Shown here: piece by piece, positions 8,005 to 17,401 of the stretch
Position numbering within the stretch: position 1 is the stretch's first letter
Layout: the number at the start of each line of letters is the position of its first letter
Source of the DNA: Streptomyces alboflavus
GTDB taxonomy: Bacteria > Actinomycetota > Actinomycetes > Streptomycetales > Streptomycetaceae
Assembly (NCBI RefSeq): GCF_000716675.1
Contig: NZ_JNXT01000025.1
Span: forward strand, 35,627 to 99,626
Direction of reading: 5' to 3'
DNA length: 64,000 bases
Made by a program: the position numbers and the translations under genes
The notes under the pieces: generated by a model
Database searches by the model: none
What the model saw: the letters and a program-made list of their open reading frames with translations, nothing else
Told to the model about the DNA's origin: nothing

Positions 8005-9555
8005 TCAGCGGTGGTCGTGACCCTTGCCGTGGCCAGCCTTGCCGTGGCCGCCGTCCTCATGGTCGTGGATCGAGTTCGTCGCCGCGATCTTCTTCCAGGA
8101 CTTCGGCTTCGCCGCCGCGGCGCTGCCCTTCGCCCGGGCGACACCGGCGTCGCGCGCGGCCGGGGCGGCCGGCTTCCCGGCCTTGTAGAGCCAGGTGTCG
8201 AAGAGCGCGGAGAGCGGCTTGCCGCTGACCTTCTCGGCGTAGGTCACGAAGTCGCGCACGCTCGCGTTGCCGTACGCGTTCTCCTTCGGCCAGCCCTTCA
8301 GGATGCGGAAGAAGGTCTTGTCGCCGACCTCGTTGCGCAGGGCCTGCAGGGCGAGCGCCCCACGGTCGTACACGGCGATGTGGAACTGGTTGTCCGGGCC
8401 CGGGTCGCCCGGCTTGACCTGCCAGAAGGGGGAGTCCGCCGCGTTGTTCGCGTACACGAAGTCGGCGAGCTCCTGCGCCGTGCCCTCGCCCTCCTTCTCC
8501 GACCACAGCCACTGGCTGTAGCGGGCGAAGCCCTCGTTGACCCAGATGTCCTTCCAGTTCTCCACGGAGACGCTGTCGCCGTACCACTGGTGGGCCAGCT
8601 CATGGACGACGATGGAGACGTTGGAGCCGTTCGCGAAGGCCTTCGGGCTGTAGAAGGGCCGCGTCTGGGTCTCCAGGGCGAAGCTCGTGGGCACGTTCGG
8701 GACGTACCCGCCAAGGGCGTTGAACGGGTACTTGCCGAAGACCTCCTCCAGCCACTCCGCGACCTCGGTGGTCCGCTCGATGCTGGCGCGCGCGGCGCCC
8801 GCGTTGTCGCCGAGGTCCTTGCTGTAGGCGTTGAGGACGGGCAGGCCGTTGTCGGTCTTGTCCGTGGTGATGTCGAACTTGCCGACGGCGAGCGTGGCGA
8901 GATACGTGGCCTGCGGCTTGTTGGAGCGCCAGTTGAAGCGGGTCCAGCCGAGCTTGGAGGACTGCGACTGGAGCACGCCGTTGGAGATGGCCTGGGTGCC
9001 GTCCGGCACGGACACCGACACGTCGTACGTCGCCTTGTCGCGCGGGTGGTCGTTGCCGGGGAACCACCAGGCCGACGACTCCGGCTCCTGCGCCGCCACG
9101 CCGCCGTCGGGCGTGCGCTGCCAGGCCGTGAAGCCGTGGATCTTGACCTCGGAGGGCTTGCCCGCGTAACGGACCACGATCGAGACCGAACTGCCCTTGG
9201 GCAGGCCCGCCTTCGGCGTGATCTCCAGCTCCTGCTCGCCGGTCTTGGCGAACGCCGCCTTCTTGCCGTTGACCCGGACCTCGCTGACCTTCAGGCCGAA
9301 GTCGAGGTTGAAGCGGGACAGGTCCTGGGTGGTGGTGGCCTGGAGGGTGGCCGTGCCCTCCAGGAGGTCCGTCTTCGGCTGGTACTTCAGGCGCAGGTCG
9401 TAATGGGAGACGTCGTAGCCGCCGTTGCCCGCGTCGGGGTAGTAGTGGTCGCCGGCGCCCGGGGCCCCGGGGGAGAAGTCGGCGGCCGATGCCGGGATCG
9501 CCAGCAGGGCGAGAGCGGCCGCGAGAGCGCCCGGGGCGATGAGTCTGCGGTGCAC
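8005..9555 (-). CDS. Secreted M1 family zinc aminopeptidase
   Basis: 516 residues with a cleavable-looking signal peptide (RRLIAPGALAAALALLAIPASA) and then the N-terminal beta domain of M1 peptidases (YDVSHYDLRLKY). The gluzincin motif HELAHQWYGDSV lies near residue 315, with the third ligand in NEGFARY about 20 residues on. Substrate-side GxMEN is not clearly seen; the corresponding region reads TSFALETQTRP. The C-terminus ends in a His/Gly/Lys-rich tail (HGKAGHGKGHDH) that may bind metal. The GTG at 9555 has GGAG at a good distance; the frame runs far upstream without a stop but carries no M1 homology there. It is divergent from another exported peptidase gene, and a strong hairpin lies in its leader. 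Confidence 0.9.
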   Translation of the reverse strand: MHRRLIAPGALAAALALLAIPASAADFSPGAPGAGDHYYPDAGNGGYDVSHYDLRLKYQPKTDLLEGTATLQATTTQDLSRFNLDFGLKVSEVRVNGKKAAFAKTGEQELEITPKAGLPKGSSVSIVVRYAGKPSEVKIHGFTAWQRTPDGGVAAQEPESSAWWFPGNDHPRDKATYDVSVSVPDGTQAISNGVLQSQSSKLGWTRFNWRSNKPQATYLATLAVGKFDITTDKTDNGLPVLNAYSKDLGDNAGAARASIERTTEVAEWLEEVFGKYPFNALGGYVPNVPTSFALETQTRPFYSPKAFANGSNVSIVVHELAHQWYGDSVSVENWKDIWVNEGFARYSQWLWSEKEGEGTAQELADFVYANNAADSPFWQVKPGDPGPDNQFHIAVYDRGALALQALRNEVGDKTFFRILKGWPKENAYGNASVRDFVTYAEKVSGKPLSALFDTWLYKAGKPAAPAARDAGVARAKGSAAAAKPKSWKKIAATNSIHDHEDGGHGKAGHGKGHDHR

Positions 9556-9600
9556 GTGGAACTCCAAGTCATCACGGAACGAGACGGGTTGCGCCAAGGC

Positions 9601-9640
9601 GCGGCTCGGCGGCCCCAGGGATACGGGGCCGCCGAGCCGC
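9601..9640. promoter_or_regulatory. 16-base-pair hairpin in the divergent peptidase spacer
   Basis: Arms 9601-9616 and 9625-9640 are perfect complements around an 8-base loop. It begins 46 bases upstream of the M1 peptidase GTG, so it falls in that gene's leader or promoter. It could be an attenuator, a roadblock between divergent promoters or a terminator. Confidence 0.6.
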
Positions 9641-9695
9641 GTCCGGCACGAGGTGACGCACGATGCGGTCGACCCTATTGAGCACTCCCGCTCCT

Positions 9696-9711
9696 GGCCA
9701 TGTCCATGGCC
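9696..9711. promoter_or_regulatory. Palindrome GGCCATG-TC-CATGGCC
   Basis: Perfect 7-base arms separated by 2 bases, in the middle of the 270-base divergent spacer between two exported peptidase genes. The size and symmetry suit a dimeric repressor site. No regulator gene is adjacent. Confidence 0.4.
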
Positions 9712-9825
9712 GCTTATGTCACACGATCGCCATTCGGCCGACATGTGCGTTTGTGTCCCATGGACCTTTCCGATCTCTCGACGGCCCTCTTTCCGGCGGC
9801 TGTTGACGCGTGTACCTTCCGCGCC

Positions 9826-11823
9826 ATGCCGATACGCGCGCGACGCACGCGCCCCCTGACCCCGACGATGTGGAGAGCGCTCCTGGTGGCGGCCCTCGCC
9901 GCCCTCCTGGCCACGCTCCTGTCCCCGGGCGGCGCCGCGCACTCCGCGCCGCGCGGCCCCGAGGCGCACGCGCAGCCCAAGGAGAGCAGACCCGTCTACT
10001 CCTACGCGGACGCGATACGCGAGTCCGTGTGGGTCGACACCCGGATCGACGGCGACGCGGACGGCAAGACCGACCGCGTCGCCGTCGACATAGTCCGGCC
10101 CCGCGAACCCGCCGCCAAGGGCCGGAAGATACCGGTCATCATGGACGCGAGCCCGTACTACTCCTGCTGCGGGCGCGGCAACGAGAGCCAGAAGAAGACG
10201 TACGACGCGAACGGCGACCCCGTCCAGTTCCCGCTGTACTACGACAACTACTTCGTGCCCCGCGGCTACGCCTTCGTCGCCGTCGACCTCGCGGGCACCA
10301 ACCGCTCCTACGGCTGCGTCGACATCGGCGGCCGCTCCGACGTCCAGTCCGCCAAGGCCGTCGTCGACTGGCTGAACGGCCGCGCCCGCGGCTACACCTC
10401 GCGCACCGGCGACAAGCGGACCGACGCGCGCTGGACCAACGGCCGCACCGGCATGATCGGCAAGAGCTACGACGGCACCGTCGCCAACGGCGTCGCCGCC
10501 ACCGGCGTCGAGGGCCTGGAGACGATCGTGCCGATCGGCGCCATCTCCTCCTGGTACGACTACTACTTCGCCAAGGGCGCCCCGCTGTTCAACAGCGGCC
10601 CCGACGGCCTCGCACGTGGCGTGGAGAGCCCCGAGGCCGCCGCCCGCTGCGGCCACGTCAAGCAGCGCCTGATCCAGGGCGCGCCCCGCACCGGCGACTG
10701 GACCCCGCTGTGGACCGAGCGCGACCACGTGCCGGACGCCCGCAAGGTCAAGGCCAGCGTCTTCGTCGTGCACGGCCAGCAGGACCTGAACGTGCGCACC
10801 AAGCACTTCGGGCAGTGGTGGGACGCCCTCGCCGACGCCGGTGTGCAGCGCAAGATCTGGCTGAGCCAGGCCGGGCACGTCGACCCCTTCGACTTCCGGC
10901 GCGCCGAGTGGGTCCGCACCCTGCACCGCTGGTTCGACCATGAACTCCTCGGCCACCGCAACGGCATCGACCGCGAGCCCATGGCCGACATCGAGCGCGC
11001 CCCCGACCGCTGGTCCACCGACCGCACCTGGCCGCCGCGCGGCACGCACACCACCGCGCTGCGCCCCGCCAAGGGCTCCGCGCCCGGCGTCGGCGTCCTC
11101 GGCGTCAGCCCCGGCAAGGGCACCGAGACGTTCACCGACGACCGGCGGCTCAGCGAGACCGACTGGGCCGCGACGATCGACTCGTCCACGTCCGCCAAGG
11201 CCGGTTTCACCACCCGGCCGCTCGCCCGTGACCTGCGCGTCTCCGGTTCCTCGCAGGTGAAGGTGACGGTCACGCCGACGACCCGCACGGCCCATCTGAG
11301 CGCCGTCCTCGTCGACCTCGGCCCCGACACCATCCGCGACTACGCCCACGACGACGAGGGCATCAACACGCTTCCCGACCGCTCCTGCTGGGGCGCGAGC
11401 ACCCCCGGCGACAGCTCCTGCTTCAAGAACACCGAGGCCAGGACCGCCGCCGTCGACTACACCATCTTCAGCCGCGGCTGGGCCGACCTCGGCAACCACG
11501 CCTCCGACCAGCACGGCGAGCCGCTGACCCCCGGCAAGCCGTACACCATCACCCTGGACCTGGCCGCGAGCGACCACGTCGTACCGAAGGGGCACCGGCT
11601 CGCGCTCATCGTCGGCGGCACCGACCGGAACCTCATCACGGCTCCCGCCGACACCCCGACCCTGACCGTCGACCTCGCCCGCACCGTCGCCCGCGTCCCC
11701 CTCGTCGGCGGCACCAAGGCCCTCGCCACGACCCCGCACAGCACCATCCCGCGCGAGTCCCGGCTCGAGGGCGTCGCGGAGCCGCGCCCGATCACCCCCA
11801 TCCCTGGAGGCCGCACCTCATGA
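9826..11823 (+). CDS. Secreted CocE/NonD hydrolase, Xaa-Pro dipeptidyl-peptidase type (S15)
   Basis: 665 residues. A basic start is followed by the hydrophobic [17 protein letters not shown] signal segment. The alpha/beta hydrolase nucleophile is in [14 protein letters not shown] near residue 212, the acid in [15 protein letters not shown] near 321, and the His in [11 protein letters not shown] near 350. The C-terminal beta-sandwich has the DxxPxG-like segments typical of S15/CocE enzymes. It would remove Xaa-Pro dipeptides from extracellular peptides. The ATG at 9826 gives a normal signal peptide; in-frame codons further upstream do not. Its stop overlaps the start of the next peptidase gene by 4 bases, so the two are translationally coupled. 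Confidence 0.88.
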   Translation: MPIRARRTRPLTPTMWRALLVAALAALLATLLSPGGAAHSAPRGPEAHAQPKESRPVYSYADAIRESVWVDTRIDGDADGKTDRVAVDIVRPREPAAKGRKIPVIMDASPYYSCCGRGNESQKKTYDANGDPVQFPLYYDNYFVPRGYAFVAVDLAGTNRSYGCVDIGGRSDVQSAKAVVDWLNGRARGYTSRTGDKRTDARWTNGRTGMIGKSYDGTVANGVAATGVEGLETIVPIGAISSWYDYYFAKGAPLFNSGPDGLARGVESPEAAARCGHVKQRLIQGAPRTGDWTPLWTERDHVPDARKVKASVFVVHGQQDLNVRTKHFGQWWDALADAGVQRKIWLSQAGHVDPFDFRRAEWVRTLHRWFDHELLGHRNGIDREPMADIERAPDRWSTDRTWPPRGTHTTALRPAKGSAPGVGVLGVSPGKGTETFTDDRRLSETDWAATIDSSTSAKAGFTTRPLARDLRVSGSSQVKVTVTPTTRTAHLSAVLVDLGPDTIRDYAHDDEGINTLPDRSCWGASTPGDSSCFKNTEARTAAVDYTIFSRGWADLGNHASDQHGEPLTPGKPYTITLDLAASDHVVPKGHRLALIVGGTDRNLITAPADTPTLTVDLARTVARVPLVGGTKALATTPHSTIPRESRLEGVAEPRPITPIPGGRTS

Positions 11824-13142
11824 GACCCCGCATCCGCGCCGTGGCCCTGGCCGCGGCCTGTGCCGCCCTCGCCGCACCTCTTCTGACGGCCCCCGCGCAG
11901 GCGGCCCCGCCCAAGCCGCCGCGCACCGGCTTCGAGGAGAGCAACGGCGCGCGCTGGACCAGCCAGCCCGAGGAGCAGCGGCTCCTGAAGACGATCGACA
12001 AGGCCACCGACCGGGTGTCGGTGTCCCGCATCGGCACCACCAAGCAGGACCGGCCCGTGCAGCTGGTGCGGGTCGGCGAGCGCCGCACCGCGAGCACCGT
12101 GCTGCTCGTGTGCAGCCAGCACGGCGACGAGCCGTCCGGCCGTGACGCCTGCCTCAGCACGATCCGCGACCTGGCGTACGCCAAGGACAAGGAGACCCGG
12201 CGCTTCCTGTCCCGCACCACCCTCCTGTTCGTGCCCACCGCCAACCCCGACGGGCGCGCCGCGAACACCCGCGGCAACTCCGACGGCGTCGACATCAACC
12301 GCGACCACATCGCCCTCGCCACCGCCGAGGGCCGCGCCATGGCCGCCGTCATCCGCGACCACAGGCCCGACTCCATCTACGACCTGCACGAGTACGGGGC
12401 CACGCCCAAGTACTACGACAAGGACCTGTTCGACCTGTGGCCGCGCAACCTCAACACGCACGGCGCGGTGCACCGGGAGGCCAAGGCGCTGTCCCTCGAC
12501 TACGTCCGGCCCGCGGCCGAGGCCGACGGCTACACCACGGGCACGTACGGCATCTGGACCGACCCGGTCACCGGCGAGCCCATCAAGCAGGTCGCGGGCG
12601 ACGGCCAGGAGCGCATCCTGCGCAACGCCTCCGGCCTCAAGCACGCCGCAGGACTCCTCATCGAGAGCCGAGTCGACCCTTCCCCAAGCTCTCAACTCCG
12701 TTCGAGCAGGGGAGGCCCCAATTCCGACGCCGAGAAGAACGACGAGGCCCTGAACAACCGGCGCCGGGTGCACTCACAACTCTCGGCGCTCGGCGGCTTG
12801 TTCTCGTACGCCGACGAGCACCGGTACCGCCTGGAGGCGGCGAGCACCGCGTCCCGCCTCGCGGGCCTGCGCGACCGGGGACCCGTCTACCTGGGCGGGG
12901 CTGACAACGACCCGGCCGAGCCCGCCGAAGTCATCGCGGATCCGCCGTGCGGCTACCGCCTGACGCCGCAACAGTTCGCCGACGTCAAGGATGAACTCGG
13001 CCTCCACGGCGTTACCGTGAAGCGGGACGGCGCGGGCGCCCTCGTGCCGCTGCGGCAGTCCGCGCGCGCACTCGTCCCGCTGCTCCTGGACGAACGCGCG
13101 CCGTACCACCTCGTCACCGGGCAGCCCGACACCGACTGTTGA
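11820..13142 (+). CDS. Secreted M14 family zinc carboxypeptidase
   Basis: 440 residues with a signal peptide ending around APAQA. The metal motif HxxE is in [14 protein letters not shown] (His about 101, Glu about 104), a further His is in DLHEYG near 187, and the probable catalytic Glu is in GLLIESR near 280. The ATG at 11820 overlaps the upstream stop as ATGA and has GGAGG before it. Directly after GLLIESR the protein carries an odd stretch ([15 protein letters not shown]) encoded by a 43-base sequence that looks like a Streptomyces intergenic repeat (12678-12720). The reading frame survives it. Whether the enzyme stays active is open, because the insert lies next to the active site. Confidence 0.85.
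   Translation: MRPRIRAVALAAACAALAAPLLTAPAQAAPPKPPRTGFEESNGARWTSQPEEQRLLKTIDKATDRVSVSRIGTTKQDRPVQLVRVGERRTASTVLLVCSQHGDEPSGRDACLSTIRDLAYAKDKETRRFLSRTTLLFVPTANPDGRAANTRGNSDGVDINRDHIALATAEGRAMAAVIRDHRPDSIYDLHEYGATPKYYDKDLFDLWPRNLNTHGAVHREAKALSLDYVRPAAEADGYTTGTYGIWTDPVTGEPIKQVAGDGQERILRNASGLKHAAGLLIESRVDPSPSSQLRSSRGGPNSDAEKNDEALNNRRRVHSQLSALGGLFSYADEHRYRLEAASTASRLAGLRDRGPVYLGGADNDPAEPAEVIADPPCGYRLTPQQFADVKDELGLHGVTVKRDGAGALVPLRQSARALVPLLLDERAPYHLVTGQPDTDC
12678..12720. repeat. Intergenic-type repeat element lying in frame inside the M14 peptidase gene
   Basis: The segment containing TTCCCCAAGCTCTCAACTCC and then GTTCGAGCAGGGGAGGCCCCA matches a motif common between Streptomyces genes. Its relative in this window is at 58031-58069 on the other strand, sharing CCCCAAGCTCT and GAGCAGGGG. 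It encodes about 14 residues of low-complexity Ser/Arg/Gly without a stop. Confidence 0.65.
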
Positions 13143-13225
13143 GGCATCGGAGCGCACGTCACATGTGGTAGGGGGTAGCGGAGAAGAACCCAAGGTCGAT
13201 CAACGACTCCGCGAAAGGTGCACTT

Positions 13226-14971
13226 GTGACCCAGGAAACAGAGAAAGCGGACGGCGGAGGAGGCCCGCCCCTCGCGGTGGGCCCCTCCGGCGGCCGGTCC
13301 GCCCAGACCGACCGGGTGGTGTTCGGCGTCACCGCCGTGCTCACCCTGGCGTTCGTGGTCTGGGGTGCCGTCGCCACGGACACCCTCGAGGACGTCTCGG
13401 GGGACATGCTCGAAGGCCTGATCCACAACGGTGGTTGGGCCTTCATGCTGGCGGCGTCCGGCTTCGTGGTCTTCGCGCTGTGGCTGGCGTTGAGCCGGTA
13501 CGGCAAGATCACACTCGGCAAGGAGGGGGAGGAGCCCGAGTTCCGGACCGTGTCCTGGGTCGCGATGATGTTCAGCGCCGGCATGGGCATCGGTCTGATG
13601 TTCTACGGCGTGAGCGAGCCGCTCGCGCACTTCTCCACGCCACCGCCCGGCACCGACCCTGCGGACAAGGCCGCCGCCATGGAGACCTCCATGGCGACGA
13701 CCCTCTTCCACTGGACGCTGCACCCGTGGGCGATCTACGCGGTCGTGGGCCTCGCCATCGCCTACAGCACGTTCCGGCGGAACCGGCGCCAGACCATCAG
13801 CTCCGTCTTCGTCCCGCTCATCGGCGAGAAGCACGCCCACGGGACGTGGGGCCGGGTCATCGACATCCTCGCCATCCTCGCCACGCTCTTCGGCTCCGCG
13901 GCCTCCCTCGGTCTCGGCGCGCTCCAGATCGGCAGCGGCATAGAGGAACTGGACTGGCGGGAGAAGGCGACGACCGGGCTGCTGATCGCCGTCATCGCCG
14001 TGCTGACCGTGGCGTTCGTGGCCTCGGCGGTGTCCGGCGTGGAGAAGGGCATCCAGTGGCTGTCGAACATCAACATGGTGCTGGCCCTGGTCCTGGTCGT
14101 GTTCGTCTTCATCGCGGGCCCGACCGTCATCATCCTCGACCTGATCCCCACCTCCATCGGCTCGTATCTGGGCGACCTGCCCCAGCTCATCGGGCGCACG
14201 GAGGCATCGAGCGGTGAGGGCGTCTCGGCGTGGCTCGGCAGCTGGACGGTCTTCTACTGGGCCTGGTGGATCTCGTGGACGCCGTTCGTCGGCATGTTCA
14301 TCGCCCGCATCAGCCGCGGCCGCACCATCCGGCAGTTCGTCGGCGGCGTCATCCTCGTGCCCAGCACGGTCAGCCTGATCTGGTTCGCCGTCTTCGGCGG
14401 CAGCGCCATAAAGGTCAAGGAGGGCGGCGGCTTCAAGGGGGACGACACCCCGGAGGCGCAGCTGTTCGGTCTGCTGCACGAGTACCCCATCGCGACGGCC
14501 ACCAGCCTGCTCGTGATGATCCTCGTCGGCATCTTCTTCGTGTCCGGGGCGGACGCCGCCTCGATCGTCATGGGCACGCTCTCCCAGAAGGGTTCGCTCG
14601 AACCCGGTCGCCTCGTGGTGATCTTCTGGGGCGTGGTGACGGGCGCCGTGGCGGCGATCATGCTGCTCATCGGCGACGGGAAGGACAACGCCCTCACGGG
14701 CCTGCAGAATCTGACGATCCTCGTGGCGGCGCCGTTCACCCTGGTCATGATCGGGATGTGTGTGGCGCTGATGCGCGATCTGCGCCACGACCCGCTGATC
14801 GTGCGGGGCGAGCACGGCACCGAGGCCGTCGAGAAGGCCGTCATCGCCGGTCACGAGCAGTACGGCGTCGGCGAGTTCGAGCTCCAGATCGGCCCGTCCG
14901 AGAACGGGGACGACGGGGACGGCACGGACACCGACTCCGGCGCCGAGCAGCAGCCGGATCCGGCTCGCTGA
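13226..14971 (+). CDS. BCCT family (betaine/carnitine/choline) transporter
   Basis: 581 residues with about 12 membrane segments. Signature segments are GMGIGLMFYGVSEPLAHF near residue 117, the WTLHPWAIYAVVGLAIAYS helix near 162, and WISWTPFVGMFIARISRGRTIRQFV near 350. The C-terminal tail is acidic, low in complexity and probably cytoplasmic. Sodium- or proton-driven uptake of glycine betaine or a similar quaternary amine is expected, usually for osmoprotection; the exact substrate is not determinable here. A GTG start at 13226 follows AAAGG. Two hairpins follow the gene before the convergent oxidase gene. Confidence 0.92.
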   Translation: MTQETEKADGGGGPPLAVGPSGGRSAQTDRVVFGVTAVLTLAFVVWGAVATDTLEDVSGDMLEGLIHNGGWAFMLAASGFVVFALWLALSRYGKITLGKEGEEPEFRTVSWVAMMFSAGMGIGLMFYGVSEPLAHFSTPPPGTDPADKAAAMETSMATTLFHWTLHPWAIYAVVGLAIAYSTFRRNRRQTISSVFVPLIGEKHAHGTWGRVIDILAILATLFGSAASLGLGALQIGSGIEELDWREKATTGLLIAVIAVLTVAFVASAVSGVEKGIQWLSNINMVLALVLVVFVFIAGPTVIILDLIPTSIGSYLGDLPQLIGRTEASSGEGVSAWLGSWTVFYWAWWISWTPFVGMFIARISRGRTIRQFVGGVILVPSTVSLIWFAVFGGSAIKVKEGGGFKGDDTPEAQLFGLLHEYPIATATSLLVMILVGIFFVSGADAASIVMGTLSQKGSLEPGRLVVIFWGVVTGAVAAIMLLIGDGKDNALTGLQNLTILVAAPFTLVMIGMCVALMRDLRHDPLIVRGEHGTEAVEKAVIAGHEQYGVGEFELQIGPSENGDDGDGTDTDSGAEQQPDPAR

Positions 14972-14987
14972 GGCCTGCTCGGAGCCG

Positions 14988-15024
14988 CGTACCGGCCACG
15001 GCGCACGCCGCCGTGGCCGGTACG
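14988..15024. terminator. Hairpin after the BCCT transporter
   Basis: Perfect 16-base arms (14988-15003 and 15009-15024) with a 5-base loop, 17 bases after the transporter stop. Confidence 0.75.
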
Positions 15025-15031
15025 GCTTTCG

Positions 15032-15060
15032 CGGCCGCCACCAGGTCCTCGTGGCGGCCG
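15032..15060. terminator. Second hairpin, facing the D-amino-acid oxidase gene
   Basis: CGGCCGCCAC (15032-15041) and GTGGCGGCCG (15051-15060) are perfect arms. It lies 20 bases past the stop of the oxidase gene on the minus strand, so the convergent pair has one stem each. Confidence 0.65.
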
Positions 15061-15080
15061 CCTTCAGACCGTCGTGGAGG

Positions 15081-16043
15081 TCACGCGGTGGCCTCCGCCA
15101 CGAGCCGCGCCGCCACCCCGGCGCAGCCCCACGCCACGGTCACCCCGGCCCCGCCGTGCCCGTAGTTGTGCACGAGCACCCGCCCGCCCCCGCGTGCCTC
15201 GCGCTCCAGGCGTACCGACGCGCGCGCGGGCCGCAGCCCCACCCGGTGTCCGATGACCCGCGCCGCCGCGATCTCCGGCCGCACCCGCGCGCACCGCTCG
15301 ACGATGTCCTTCGCCACCGCCGGATCGGGCTCCAGGGACCAGTCACCGTCGTCGGCTGTCCCGCCGAGCACCAGCCGCCCGGGCTGCGGCATGAAGTACG
15401 TCGTCGCCGGCGAAGCGTCGACGGACGTGAACCACGTACGGATCCCGGGGTTCTCCACGAGCACCAACTGCCCCCGCACGGGACGTGTCCCGTCTCCCGG
15501 TACGAGCTCCCGGGCGCCGAGCCCCGAGCAGTTGACGACGCACGGGGTCTCGTCGAGCGCGTCGTCGAGGCTCTTCGCCGTCCGCTCCTCGACCGTGCCG
15601 CCCGCCGCGAGCAGCCGCTCCCGCAGCCATGCCAGGTGCGCCGGCATGTCGATCAGCGGAAGCCGCGCCCACAGCCCGCCGTCCGCGCACTCCTCGGGCG
15701 TCGCCGCGCGCAGCCCCCGCACCCGCGCGGCCCACGGCCCCAGGCCGTCCAGGTCGAGCCCGGCGTGTACGCCCTCGACCATGCGTACGCCCGTGCGTTC
15801 CGCGTCGGCCGCCAACTCCTCGTACACCTCCAGGGAGCGCGTCGACCACGCGCCGACGAGCGCCTCGGGTTCGATGCGATAGGGCCACCACAGGCCGCCC
15901 GCAACGGCCGAGGTCGTGCGCTCGACCGGGTCCCGCGTCCAGACCCGGGTGCGGTGGCCGCGCTCCGCGAGCAGCACGGCGGTGGTGAGGCCGATGACCC
16001 CGCCGCCGATGATCGTCACATCCGCCTTGTCAGTCCCACCCAT
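15081..16043 (-). CDS. D-amino-acid oxidase family FAD protein
   Basis: 320 residues. The FAD-binding GGGVIGLTTAVLLAERGHRTRVW is at the very N-terminus, the substrate-side GLWWPYRIEP near residue 50, NCSGLGARELV mid-protein, and the family's C-terminal signature VLVHNYGHGGAGVTVAWGCA near 290. This is the DAO pattern (PROSITE-like VHNYGHGG) and predicts oxidative deamination of D-amino acids. The ATG at 16043 has TACGTT (a -10-like hexamer) 5 bases before it, so the mRNA may be leaderless. It is divergent from an unknown gene with a 66-base spacer. Confidence 0.9.
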   Translation of the reverse strand: MGGTDKADVTIIGGGVIGLTTAVLLAERGHRTRVWTRDPVERTTSAVAGGLWWPYRIEPEALVGAWSTRSLEVYEELAADAERTGVRMVEGVHAGLDLDGLGPWAARVRGLRAATPEECADGGLWARLPLIDMPAHLAWLRERLLAAGGTVEERTAKSLDDALDETPCVVNCSGLGARELVPGDGTRPVRGQLVLVENPGIRTWFTSVDASPATTYFMPQPGRLVLGGTADDGDWSLEPDPAVAKDIVERCARVRPEIAAARVIGHRVGLRPARASVRLEREARGGGRVLVHNYGHGGAGVTVAWGCAGVAARLVAEATA

Positions 16044-16109
16044 CCCGGAAACGTAGCGGAATACACCATGTCGTGCTCAGACCCCGGACCGGGTGGGGAT
16101 ACTCACAGC

Positions 16110-17171
16110 ATGTCTGCCGAGTATGCGACCTTCGGCCTGGCACCGGCGATGCGCGCCGGTGGAGTTCTCGCAGGTGGTGACTATCAAGTGCACCGCGAAT
16201 TCGTCGACTTCATCGTGAACGGCCGCCCGCTGCTGTTCCAGCTCGCCGACCTCGACGCGGTGTCCCCGCTGGCGTCCGACATCCCTCCGGCGATCTTCAC
16301 GACCCATGTGCGCCGCCTGCTCCTGGAGGCCGAGGCCCCGCTGCGGGACGGGCGGTACGTGATCTACGGCTGTCCGGAGTGCGAGGGCTTGGAGTGCGGG
16401 GCCGTCACGGCGGTGATCGAGCGGACGCGGGGGAGCGCCGCCGGGGACGACGGTGCCGCCGGGGACGACGGTGCCGACGACGGCGACTATGTGTGGCGCG
16501 ACTTCGCCTGGCAGACCTCCGAGCAGGCCGACCTGGAGCTCAACGGCTACCACGGCATAGGGCCGTTCCGCTTCCGCGGCGGCGAGTACCGGGCGGAGCT
16601 GGGGCGGTTACTGAACGGGGTCGCGCCGGGGGCCGGGCGGCGGGTGCTCCTCATCGGGGCCCGGGTGGCGCTGAACGCCAAGCTCGCGGCGGCGCTGCGC
16701 ACCATCGGCATCGGCGCGGAGATCGCGGCGGACGCGGCGGGGGTACCGGCGGAGGAGCTGCGGACGTACGGGGCGGTGGCGTTCGGGCGGGAGGTGCCCG
16801 CGCCGACCCGGGACGCGGTGCGGGCCTCGTTCGACACCGCGGGCGTCGACGTCGCGTTCGTGGACGGCCTCGCGCCCATCGTTCCGCTGCTCGTCGCCCA
16901 GATCGAGTACGCCCTCGACCGCAGCCCGCTGGCGCAGCGCAGGCTGACCCGGCTCGCGGTGGCGGGCGACAGCGTGGTCACCGAGATCACCTCCACGTGC
17001 CGGGTACGGCTCACCGTCTACCGCGTCGACCGCCTCTACCGCACCCGCGTCCACGAGGTCCTCGACGAGGTCCTGGAACCGGGCGAGCACCGGGTGCCCC
17101 TGCCGGACCGGGCCCGCTACGTGGTGGCGCGGACGCCGGACAGCGTGCTGGTGGCGTCGGCTTCGTCCTAG
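16110..17171 (+). CDS. Conserved hypothetical protein with possible NAD(P)-type fold in its second half
   Basis: 353 residues, function not recognised. The N-terminal half has VHREFVDFIVNGRPLLFQLADLDAVSPL and a CPECEGLECG cysteine cluster (CxxCxxxxC, near residue 91) that could bind metal. A Gly/Asp-rich low-complexity stretch with two copies of GDDGA follows. The second half begins RRVLLIGARVALNAKLAAAL and looks like a Rossmann-type beta-alpha-beta unit, followed by a region rich in charged repeats. The ATG at 16110 lies 6 bases after GATACT (16098-16103), which suggests a leaderless transcript. It is divergent from the D-amino-acid oxidase gene. A short signature (HGIGPFRFRGGEYRAELG) may help to find relatives. 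Confidence 0.7.
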   Translation: MSAEYATFGLAPAMRAGGVLAGGDYQVHREFVDFIVNGRPLLFQLADLDAVSPLASDIPPAIFTTHVRRLLLEAEAPLRDGRYVIYGCPECEGLECGAVTAVIERTRGSAAGDDGAAGDDGADDGDYVWRDFAWQTSEQADLELNGYHGIGPFRFRGGEYRAELGRLLNGVAPGAGRRVLLIGARVALNAKLAAALRTIGIGAEIAADAAGVPAEELRTYGAVAFGREVPAPTRDAVRASFDTAGVDVAFVDGLAPIVPLLVAQIEYALDRSPLAQRRLTRLAVAGDSVVTEITSTCRVRLTVYRVDRLYRTRVHEVLDEVLEPGEHRVPLPDRARYVVARTPDSVLVASASS

Positions 17172-17207
17172 GCGGTGGGCCTGACGCGGCGGCGCCCGCG
17201 TGACGCT

Positions 17208-17262
17208 TCGGGGCTTGCTGCTCCGCGGTGACAAGCCCGTCGGGGCTTGCTGCTCCGCGGTG
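17208..17262. repeat. Tandem hairpin repeat after the hypothetical gene
   Basis: A 23-base sequence containing GGGGCTTGCTGCTCCGCGG occurs at 17208-17230 and again at 17240-17262. Each GGGCTT can pair with a following AAGCCC, giving two consecutive stems, plausibly a double terminator for the gene ending at 17171. Confidence 0.6.
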
Positions 17263-17401
17263 GGAAGCCCCGGGGCCCTTGGCCCGCCGCCCGCGCCTCC
17301 CCGTCCCGCGGCGCGCGGCCCACCACCGCGACGCGCCACCCCCCGCGCTTCCGGTACCACCCCCACCGCGCCCCACCCCCGCGCATTAGGCTCAGGCCCT
17401 G

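Noticed and set aside
9556-11739. Extension of the M1 peptidase frame to 1244 codons
   Set aside because: Homology, signal peptide and ribosome site all begin at 9555; the upstream part is antisense to the S15 peptidase.
12678-12720. Insertion sequence or transposon in the M14 peptidase gene
   Set aside because: Only 43 bases, no terminal repeats with target duplication and no transposase; it fits a small intergenic repeat instead.
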